DNA from: Darksidea phi
Taxonomy: Eukaryota; Ascomycota; Dothideomycetes; Pleosporales; Lentitheciaceae
Reading direction: 5' to 3'
Length of the DNA stretch: 29,776 nt
Assembly (NCBI GenBank): GCA_030770425.1
Contig: JASJFT010000349.1
Span: 1 to 29,776 of the forward strand
Shown: positions 22,400 to 29,776 of the stretch, one piece after another
How the letters are laid out: each line of letters begins with the position of its first letter
Position numbering within the stretch: position 1 is the stretch's first letter
The notes under the pieces: generated by a model
Told to the model about the DNA's origin: nothing
Database searches by the model: none
The model's input: only the letters and a program-made list of their open reading frames with translations
Program-made: the position numbers and the translations under genes

Positions 22400-24417
22400 T
22401 CCTCTAGGTCTTTATCTAGTAATAATATATCCTAATTAATAGGCTCTATATTTACCTTATTATTCTAGGCGTCGTAGTATCCTTATTATATATCTAGGGC
22501 CCTTAGCTATCTATTAATTTCTAGATTCTTAGAACTATCTTTATTTTATATTAGATAACTATATTACTCGTACTATTCTACGAGGTATTCCCTCCTTTTA
22601 AGATTCTAGTAGAAGATATCTTCTTTTCTTCTAGTTATAAGTTCTTTTTATACTAGGTATAGAATATATACCCTTTTATAATATATCTAGTATAAGACTT
22701 TATAGCTAGATTCTTTATATATAATCCTATAGTTAATATTTTATTTATAATCCTTAGTATCTTTCTTAATTAGTCTACGTAGCTATTATCCTATAATATA
22801 CTTTATTAGAAAGTACTTCTTATATTTATTATTATAGTAGCTATTCTATTCTAGCTATTTCTAGTCTTTATATTCTTTAACCTAATTATTATAATTATAG
22901 AGATAGTATTCTACTATTAGATATTTCTTATTCTAAAGGTATATATATAGGTAATCCCTAGGAAGTATTATAACTTTCTTCTTTTATTATATATAGTACT
23001 TATATTCCTCTATATATTATATAAACGGTAGGTTCTTATAACCTAAACTATCTCGATCCTATATTATTCTATAGTCTTCTAGTCCTTAGAGTCTTAAGGT
23101 CTAGTCTATTATCTACTAGTCTCGATCTCTAGTAACGTATACTAGTTCCGCCTCTCTAGTATAGTATTTTATAATATATTAGCTAGTTCTATATATCTAG
23201 TATTTATTATATACTAGTTATTAGAAAATATCTTTTACGACTATTTTCCTTAGCTCTAAAAGTATTAATTCTTCTATTTCGAGCTCTAGATTTTCTTATT
23301 ATCGAGAAACTTCTTTAATCTTATTCTATCTACTAGCGTTATACTATATCTTAGACGTTAAGTTAGACTTAGTTTCTTTTTCTTTACTATACCTAATTAT
23401 ATTTATATACCTAGCGTCGTTCTAGCTTTCTATATTTTTCTTTTCCTCGCTATATTCTCTAGTAAAGTATCCCTATATACTATAGTATAGATATACTTTT
23501 TCGTCTTAATATCGTTTTATTTTATTTACTAGGACTTTCTATAGCTTCTTATCTTATTCGTATTTCTTATTCTTTAGATATTTCTTTTCCTAGACTATAC
23601 TAATATCTATTTTATTATAGCCCCTATAGAACCTATATTTTTAAGCTACCTACTCTTTTCTATAGACTCTTACTAGTTTTATAGTATCTTATTTCTTAAG
23701 TATTCGTTCGTATAATCGATTATCGATATAGATTACTATCTCGATTAGCTCTATTAGGTCGTCTAATTTTTTAAGTTAAACTAATTTATTTTTAATTAGC
23801 TCCTTAAGTCTATTATAATATATAACTATAAGAGGTATATTATTTTACTTAATTTTATATTATAGCTATTTAAATTCGGTAGTATATATACTTACTAATT
23901 TAGTCTACCTTAACCTTTAGATCTAGTATTTAGTCTACTAGATCTTATTAATATCTCTAAAGACTATATATATTTATTCCTTAAATAAGTTCTAATCTTT
24001 AAATACTACTTTTATTTTATCGTATTACTTTAATAAGGAGTCTTTATTAGCTATATAATCGTCGATTAGAGGTTATATCTATACGACTATCTTACCTATT
24101 ATATATATACCTATAGTAAGGATTTTATCCTAGTTACTAGTAAATATAGTAGAGTTAAACTAATAGTATAGGTCTAGTTACGTAAGGAATAGTCTTAAGC
24201 CTTCTTTTCTACTATTATACTTCTCTAGTATTAGGATCTTTAACTTTATTCTAAGTCCTACTTATACCTATTATAGGGATCCTTATAGTAATATTATAGC
24301 CTATTATAACTTAATTATCTAAGCTACCTATTACTAGATAAGAGCCGCCGGATTTAATATCGGATTACTAGTTATACTCCCTTCTAAGGTATTACGTAAG
24401 CTAGATAAAGTTACTAT
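22400..24417 (-). pseudogene. Gypsy A gag, saturated-RIP copy
   Basis: Collinear with the gag at 27877-29776 when read on the minus strand. Shared blocks include the leader just inside the LTR and the stretch around CTTAGATAATTAAGTTATAA. The later Cys/His-rich region is also shared (a VEYYLYNYNN reading for VEYPMTGCHIHDYNN). Differences are C/T and G/A. This alignment ties the dead internal copy to the right-hand element. Confidence 0.82.
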
Positions 24418-24449
24418 ATTAATATAATCTTAGTTTAGAGTAGTTAATA

Positions 24450-24883
24450 TATTATATATTATATATACCTTTATATAGAATCTAGGTTAGGACTAATAGA
24501 ATATTTATTATACTATTAGTTTCTAATAGGTTAAGATTAAGTTAACGAATTCTATTATTAGAATAATTACTTAGGAAAAGATCTAATCTTATTCGTAAGC
24601 GTTAGATAAAGAACTAAAGATTAACTATAAGGAATTAAAATAAAAGTTTAAGAGATCCTCTACTCTCTTATACCTATCCCTATTCCCTAAGATAGTAGTA
24701 GTAGTAGTAGAAGTAGTAGCTTCTACGACTTCTATAACTTCTATAGTAGTTATAGAAGTAGTTATCTTAGTAACTTCTATAACTTCTAAGTTACGTAATA
24801 TTAGATTACTAACTAAGTATAGCTCGGCTATTATAGCTATATTAGAGCTTACTCTATACCCCTCTAATCCTAGGGTTATAATA
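24450..24883 (-). repeat. Gypsy A 5' LTR
   Basis: 434 bp, pairs with 17509-17942. On the minus strand it is followed by TATTAACTACTCTAAACTAAG, matching the leader after the right-hand LTR (27845 onward). The same mutated TG...CA ends are present. Confidence 0.93.
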
Positions 24884-24888
24884 TAGTA
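24884..24888. repeat. TAGTA target-site duplication, right copy (Gypsy A)
   Basis: Identical to 17504-17508; see the left copy. Confidence 0.85.
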
Positions 24889-25290
24889 CTATATTATAGA
24901 TATTACTCTTAGAATTCTTAAATTTTAGTAAGTTAGTAATAAAGTCTAGGGAGTAATTATACTATAACTTCTATAATAGAGAAATTAATTCTAGTAATCT
25001 TTATAGCTTATACTTTTATACTTTATTTATTTAATATACTATATAGCCTCGTACGTACGTATTAACCTCTACTTAAAGCTTTAACTAATAGTACTTTCTT
25101 TATAGAAGTTTAATAGTCTTATCTACTTTATAATAGTCTCTTAGAAGATTATTATAATTCCTTATAAGAATAACTTAATAAAGAGCTTTATTATTAGGAA
25201 TTTATACTTTCTCTACTTTTTAAAGAATACCCTTTAGTTCTATAATCTATAAAGGTATATTCTTTTATTTTTTTTTACTTTCGAACTTTT
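24884..25290 (-). pseudogene. Gypsy C integrase, N-terminal part, RIP-inactivated
   Basis: Minus-strand translation reads NLLRDYYKVDKTIKLLQRKYY, then TYVRGYIVYQINKVQ, the integrase zinc-binding region (family HH...CxxC, Cys now Tyr). SLDFITNLLKFKNS follows, the first catalytic block (D.I.DLP). It ends in a NIVL reading at the TAGTA duplication and continues at 17508. Confidence 0.8.
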
Positions 25291-25799
25291 ATATATATTA
25301 TATATTCTTATAATAGACTATATTATATTTCTATACTTTTTAGATATAATTTAATAATAACCTAGAGGTTTCCTAGCTAAAGAATAAGTTATTATTTATA
25401 ACTTTTAGTAAAGACTTATATAATATAGAGGTAGAAAATACTTTATAATACTAAAGAAATATTAAAGTTAAATCTAAGTCTTTTAATTATTCTCTAGATT
25501 TATTATCCCCGTCTATAAATAGATTAAGATTAATAGACGATATATTATTAAAAATTAATACTATACTAGGGGATTTTATAGTAGAATAGTTTATATTATT
25601 TTTAAATTTCTAATAAATTACTTATAAATTCTTATTAGTAAGATTAGATTTATATACTATCTAATCTTTAGTATATAGAGTTATAGACTTCTAAAGTATT
25701 TATATCTAAAGTTTATTTTAGAGTATAAAAAATATAATATTTCTTAGTACCCTTCTCTCTCTAAGCTAAAAGCCTTTAATATAATTAGATTATTATAAT

Positions 25800-26200
25800 A
25801 GTATATTAGTTAGATTCTTTATACTAGGCTTATATTCGATCTCGAAGTTAAAATAAACTAATTCTTTAATTTAACGTACTTACTTAGATAAAAGTACCTT
25901 TATAGTTATAAAATATCTTAGATTATTATAGTTATATAGTATATAAATAGTATCTAGAGTATACTTAAAATAGTATTATTACTATTTAAAGATTTCTATA
26001 ATAGTAAATAACTTTTTATTATAAGTATTCTACTAAACTTATAGTTTAGTAAACTTATAATTAAAGAATATAATTAATTTCTAGTATTTTTTTATTAAGA
26101 GTATTATTATTTATAACTATAATAGAATAGCTACTATAGTAAACTTAGAGGTATTAGTAATAATTATTATAAATTTTACTAGATTAAAATACTAGAAGAC
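25800..26200 (-). pseudogene. Gypsy C RNase H, RIP-inactivated
   Basis: Minus-strand translation reads IIITNTSKFTIVAILLQ near 26120-26170 (family VVTDAS..A.GA.L.Q), then NTYNKKLFTIIEIFK (YD.ELLAI...), then LYNYNNLRYFITIK (TDH.NL.YF...K). FNFEIEYKPS near 25840 closes the domain. It is well matched despite saturated RIP. Confidence 0.78.
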
Positions 26201-26499
26201 GAGGGCTCTTATAAAGAGCTTATAAAGTATAAGAAATATATTATATATATTCTCTAACTAAAACTAAGAGATATATTACTTTATAGAACTCTTCTTAATC
26301 TTCTTTAACTTTTTTACTAATATATCTTTACTAGAACCTTATTAAACTAGTATTAAATTCTATATAGAGATTATATATTCTAGAAGTAAATAAATAATAT
26401 CTAAGTAGTTATATATAAACTATTAGTAAAAGTTTATAAATCTAAAAAATACTTAAATATTCTAATAGCTCTTAGGCTCTAGCTATTCTTTAATTATTT

Positions 26500-27080
26500 A
26501 AACTTGTATTAGGTCTATAACTACCCTATAGGGGGTTACTATAAAGTTAAAAAACTCTACTAACTTTATAGAGAAGGTATACTTTAAGATTTTATAATAA
26601 AGTTCTTAATTATATAATCTCTTAAGGACCTTATAAATATATTACTTATAATTCTCCTTCTTTTTAGAGTATATAAGAATATTATTTAAATAGATAATAT
26701 ATATCTTATTTAATAGACTATTTAAGACTTTATAGATATATAATTAAAATATAGTAGATATATTTATAAGGTCGAATAGTATTATTAGATATTTAAAATA
26801 GTTATAGTATATTTTAAATACTATCTTTTATTTATTATTCTTCTTAATATATAATTAATAATATACCTTATAAAGATTAAGTTTTATAAAGATCTTAGTT
26901 CTAGATAACTAGTTTAGTATCTCGCTTATAAAGAGTATAGAGTAATAATTTTTAATTATTACTTTATTTAAACCTTTATAATTAATATATAATTAAAGTA
27001 TACTATTAACTTTAAATATAAAGAGTATTAGGGCCTCTATTAAAGACTTACTAGACTAAATCTACTCCTTCTTTTATTAA
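26500..27080 (-). pseudogene. Gypsy C reverse transcriptase, RIP-inactivated
   Basis: Minus-strand translation reads ALILFVFKVNSTLQLCINYK near 27010-27060 (family PVLFV.KKDG.LR.CVDYR). GLNKVTIKNYYSI follows, then AKIFTKLNLYKVYYQL (FTKLDLR.AYH.I). The catalytic box YLNNILIYSKK carries Asn-Asn, encoded at 26681-26686, for YLDDILIYS. It is one of the best preserved readings in the block, but inactive. Confidence 0.85.
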
Positions 27081-27500
27081 ACGGGGTCTAGGCCCGATAG
27101 GTTATTTAGCCTCGTTTAGGGTTTATACTTAAGATAGGAAAGAAGAAGTTAGAATAAGTAGATAATAGTTTAATTATATTAATAGATAAGGATTAATCTA
27201 GATTTAAAATTAACTATAAGAGAAACTATCTAGGAGATTCGTAGTTATTATATATTAATTTAGTTTTCTTAGATCTATAGAATCTATAACTATAGATCTA
27301 CTAAGCTATAGCTTCGTAGCTCTATTCTAATAAATCTACTAAGCTATTACGTAACTCTTAGATCTATTCTTATTAAGATATAAATCTATTATATAACTTC
27401 CTAGTAAAGTGTTACAACCCCACGCGAATTACAGGATGCGGGGCATCCCGAGAAGGTTAGAAGCCAAGATAAGGGCTTAGTTAGTAATCCAACATCACGT

Positions 27501-27602
27501 AACAATGATCTGGTTGATCTGTGTCTTAGCGAACAGAGCAAACAGAGCATAACCAACAATGATCTAGTTGATCTGTGTCTTAGCGAATAGAGCAAGCAGA
27601 GC
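27501..27602 (+). repeat. 54-bp tandem duplication in the LTR
   Basis: A unit starting AACAATGATCTGGTTGATCT at 27501 is repeated from 27555 with few changes; the second unit is shorter at its end. It sits in U3, upstream of the TATA-like motif, where enhancer-like repeats are common in LTRs. It is absent from the internal Gypsy A LTRs. Confidence 0.85.
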
Positions 27603-27618
27603 AAGGCAAAGCGGGACA

Positions 27619-27627
27619 GATATAAGA
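27619..27627 (+). promoter_or_regulatory. Likely LTR promoter TATA box
   Basis: GATATAAGA lies at the U3/R transition. The internal copies carry GGTATAAGAG at the matching place, so the motif survived the U3 differences. Transcription would start about 30-50 bp downstream. Confidence 0.5.
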
Positions 27628-27844
27628 AGATGGAGGATCTCTTAGGTTTTCTGTCTTAATTCTTTGTAGTTAATCTTCAGTTCTTCACCTAACACTTACG
27701 AACAAGATTGGATCTTTTCCTAAGTAGTTATTCTAGCAATAGAATTCGTTGACTTAATCTTAACCTATTAGAAACCAACGGTACGACAAACGTTCTATCG
27801 GCCCTAACCCGGATCCCGTATAAAGGTACGTACAACGCATAACA

Positions 27845-27862
27845 TATTAACTACCCTAAACC
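27845..27862 (+). promoter_or_regulatory. Primer-binding region of Gypsy A
   Basis: TATTAACTACCCTAAACC follows the LTR directly. I could not match it to a tRNA 3' end. ATTAACTAC (27846-27854) is the perfect reverse complement of GTAGTTAAT at 27666-27674 inside the LTR, near the expected transcript start. That suggests, weakly, Tf1-style self-priming. Confidence 0.45.
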
Positions 27863-27876
27863 AAGGTCACGTCGAC

Positions 27877-29776
27877 ATGGCAACTCCATCTAGCTCACGC
27901 AACACCTCTAGGGAAAGCGCAACTAGGGCTCCAGCAACGAACCCAGCGGCCCTAATCCAGCAACAAGCAGCTTAGATAGTTGAGTTACAGCAGGCCATGA
28001 TATCGCTACAAGGATCGCTACAACAGGTACGGGCGGGACTTAGGACGAAGTCAAAGATCCCGATACCAGAAAAATACGATGGCGGAAAGGAAGGCTTAAG
28101 GCCGTTCCTTACACAATTGGACCTGTACTACCGGTTCAACTCCACCACGTTCACCAGCGACTAGGATAAGATCCTTACCGCGGGCATGTATATGACAGGT
28201 AAAGCAGCTGTGTAGATACAGCCCCTGATCGACGATTACATGGCCAACGAAGACTCCTTGTCGAAGCGACGCGACGAAACGAAGGTAGTGTTTAAAGATT
28301 AGGATTCGTTTAAGGAACAAATGCGCATAGTCTTCGGAGACATTAATGAGGTCTAGCAGGCCGAACGCCAGATCTAAAGGCTGAGGTAGACCAAGTCAGC
28401 AAGCACGTACACCACCGAATTCAAACAGCTATAGTATAAGATCGACTGGGACGATACACCTCTTATGGTCGCATACTACAACGGACTCAAGGAGCCAATC
28501 AAGGACGAGTTGGCCCGACTTGAAAAATCAGACGACCTAGCGGAACTAATTGAGACGACGATCCGTATCGACAATCGACTACACGAACGAGTACTCGAGA
28601 AACGAGATGCTATAGGACCAGTAAGAGTCCACAGAAAAGAGCAAGTGGCTCGAAAGCGCGGATTCTATAAGGGTTATGACGAAATGGACGTTAGCATGGT
28701 CCAGGAAAAGAAATACCCAAGGAACAAGAAACGCGAACAAGGCAGGAAGCCATGGAAAGTCCCAGCAGACGAGATGAGACGACGTCGAGACGAAAAGGCG
28801 TGTCTACGCTGCGGCATGCAGGGACACTTCGCCAGGGAATGCGGCGAGGAAAAGAAAAGCACAGGGAGCCAGGATGGCGCCAAGCGTGTAAACATGATCA
28901 GGCACAGCAAAGAAAAAGAAACCAAGCCTGACTCGATACCCGAGACATGGTACGACGCCAGCGGGTGGGACGAGGTCGAAGAAATCACTCGACAACAAGA
29001 TGACCCAGAGCTCGAGATAGGAGAACTAAAACTCGACGGGCCAGATGAGGTCAGCGTAGAAGACGTTTTCAGACGGTTAGTATGCAATAAGTGTTGGAAA
29101 TGTGGGACTAGCCAGTACATCGCTGAACATTGCACCGACGCAAAAAAGCCAATATACGTCACGGGAGATCGAGGCTGGCAGGCGATAGGCCAGGCCCTAA
29201 GACTCCAAGGACCAGAAGGTTGCAAGGCAACCTGGGACCACAACAATGTAGGCCACGACGCGCTACCATGGACAAACTGTACGGGAAATTGCGAGTACCA
29301 CGCCCGACAGAAGGAGGAAACCATAATACTCCTAGGAAGTAGCTTGTACATGTACCTTCGAAATGTAGAATACCCAATGACAGGATGCCATATCCACGAC
29401 TACAACAACTAGGCCCAGGCTCATAAGGAGCAAGGATGGCCAGGATGGGTTGATTACTACGATAACGAATACGATAAGCATTTCCCGATGAAACACGCTA
29501 CAGGACGATGGCCACGCGGACCAATCTGGGCAGATACTAAAGGATGTAAACGAGACATCAACTGTAGGATTACATACTAAGAACCTGATTACGAGGCCGT
29601 ACATTGGACGTACTGCGATCGATCATGTATCCTACACCTAGCGCAACAAGAGCTTGCGGCTAGAAGGGAAGAAGATATCTTCTATCAAAACCTCAAAAGG
29701 AAGGAATGCCTTGTCGAACGATGCGAATTGTACGGATATCCAATGTGGAACCAAGACAGTTCAAAGAACCCAGAGA
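27877..29776 (+). pseudogene. Gypsy A gag, RIP-type stops, runs off the window
   Basis: One register from ATG 27877 to the window end with no frameshift. It has eight TAG/TAA stops before 28465, an open stretch of 315 codons at 28465-29412, then TAG at 29410 and TAA at 29578. The N-terminal half is a retrotransposon gag domain; readings such as DSFKEQMRIVFGDINEV and STYTTEFKQL fit that family. A canonical CCHC zinc knuckle, CLRCGMQGHFARECG, lies at 28801-28842. A second at 29092-29133 has Tyr for its His. Downstream is an unusual Cys/His-rich region with two copies of W-T-x-C-x3-C-x2-H (29269-29301 and 29605-29637). Gag packages element RNA in cytoplasmic particles. Every stop can be read as a former CAG, CAA or TGG codon. 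Protease and RT would follow outside the window. Confidence 0.88.
28801..28842 (+). other. CCHC zinc knuckle in Gypsy A gag
   Basis: CLRCGMQGHFAREC fits C-x2-C-x4-H-x4-C exactly. This nucleocapsid-type motif binds element RNA. It lies in the stop-free part of gag. Confidence 0.95.

Larger units (their letters stand above)
17509..24883 (-). mobile_element. Gypsy A: complete, saturated-RIP chromodomain Ty3/Gypsy element
   Basis: A 7375-bp minus-strand element with two 434-bp LTRs, a TAGTA target duplication, a polypurine tract beside the 3' LTR, and gag, RT, RNase H, integrase and chromodomain in Gypsy order. Its LTR end, leader and gag match the far less mutated copy starting at 27410, with differences almost only C-to-T or G-to-A in this copy. 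It is inserted in the integrase of Gypsy C. No reading frame survives. Confidence 0.93.
24884..27409 (-). mobile_element. Gypsy C chromodomain element, 5' half (gag missing)
   Basis: RT, RNase H and the front of the integrase of the same minus-strand element whose remainder is at 16461-17508. The right end is cut at 27409/27410 by the plus-strand Gypsy A copy, so gag and the 5' LTR are lost from this window. About 300 bp next to that cut (27090-27409) show no sure domain. Confidence 0.82.
27410..27844 (+). repeat. Gypsy A 5' LTR (right copy)
   Basis: Starts TGTTACAACC and ends GCATAACA, giving short TGTTA/TAACA inverted ends. The end point comes from the two internal LTRs, where homology between 3' LTR flank and 5' leader stops at the same base. 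The last 214 bp align well with the internal LTRs. Parts of the U3 do not, with different sequence at about 27421-27473 and 27503-27615. A hairpin GGATGC-GGG-GCATCC lies at 27434-27448. Confidence 0.92.
27410..29776 (+). mobile_element. Gypsy A copy, lightly RIP-mutated, 5' part
   Basis: A plus-strand Gypsy A element: 435-bp 5' LTR, leader and gag, running past the window end. It is inserted in Gypsy C upstream of its RT. Base composition is ordinary and CA/TG are common, but gag has ten in-frame TAG/TAA stops. The target duplication cannot be checked, because the 3' end is outside. Confidence 0.92.

Noticed and set aside
75..27409. Centromere or host gene desert as a functional region.
   Set aside because: A RIP-mutated retrotransposon cluster could lie in a centromere, but the sequence alone gives no evidence; CENP-A data would be needed.
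1..27483. 74-bp inverted repeats 27.3 kb apart could mark one giant TIR element.
   Set aside because: The repeats are the outer starts of LTRs. The right one is followed by leader and gag outside the interval, so they are two separate, divergently placed Gypsy A copies, not ends of one element.
27401..27604. A 67-codon minus-strand frame with internal repetition.
   Set aside because: It lies within the LTR, and its repetition simply reflects the 54-bp tandem DNA repeat.
28096..28320. A 74-codon minus-strand frame.
   Set aside because: It is antisense to the gag N-terminal domain; the plus-strand register is the one with family similarity.
28674..29351. A 225-codon open frame on the minus strand.
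   Set aside because: It lies entirely opposite the gag frame, whose zinc knuckle and family match are on the plus strand. The antisense reading shows no domain and is a shadow.

Overview
The window looks like an AT-rich, repeat-only block from a filamentous ascomycete (Pezizomycotina-type) genome that has undergone repeat-induced point mutation (RIP). Between about 75 and 27409 the dinucleotides CA and TG are almost absent. Broken reading frames end in TAG or TAA and practically never TGA. Related repeat copies differ almost only by C/T and G/A transitions. I see no host gene, tRNA, rRNA or CRISPR array. Species cannot be told from this sequence.

Layout, left to right: (1) 1-74, outer end of a minus-strand LTR of Ty3/Gypsy family A, not visibly mutated. 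(2) 75-2841, part of a minus-strand Ty1/Copia element (RT front half, integrase, protease region), cut on the left by item 1. (3) 2842-12481, a full-length minus-strand chromodomain Gypsy element (family B, 172-bp LTRs) inserted in the Copia gag. (4) 4366-6215, an 1850-bp Fot1/pogo-type DNA transposon with perfect 41-bp inverted repeats and a TA duplication, inserted in the 3' part of Gypsy B. (5) 12482 to about 13750, the rest of the Copia gag. (6) about 13750-16460, an AT-rich repeat and unassigned mutated sequence. (7) about 16461-17508 and 24884-27409, two halves of a minus-strand chromodomain Gypsy (family C), its integrase split by (8) 17509-24883, a complete, saturated-RIP minus-strand Gypsy A (434-bp LTRs, TAGTA target duplication, chromodomain). 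(9) 27410-29776, the start of a plus-strand Gypsy A copy: 435-bp LTR, primer-binding region and a gag frame with RIP-type stops; it runs off the window.

The genes do not form a working pathway; they are layered insertions. The inferred order is: Copia before Gypsy B before pogo, Gypsy C before the internal Gypsy A, and the two flanking A copies cutting Copia and Gypsy C. Family A appears at three mutation stages (none visible, light, saturated). All four reverse transcriptases have Asn-Asn where the family has the catalytic Asp-Asp, and two of the three catalytic Asp positions of the pogo transposase are Asn. Three separate elements carry chromodomain remnants, which in this group are linked to integration into heterochromatin and would explain the nesting. 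I found no convincing new biological system. The best leads are the Cys/His repeat module in the Gypsy A gag, a possible self-priming site, and two unassigned stretches. Domain coordinates in the mutated elements are approximate and come from reading conceptual translations by eye.
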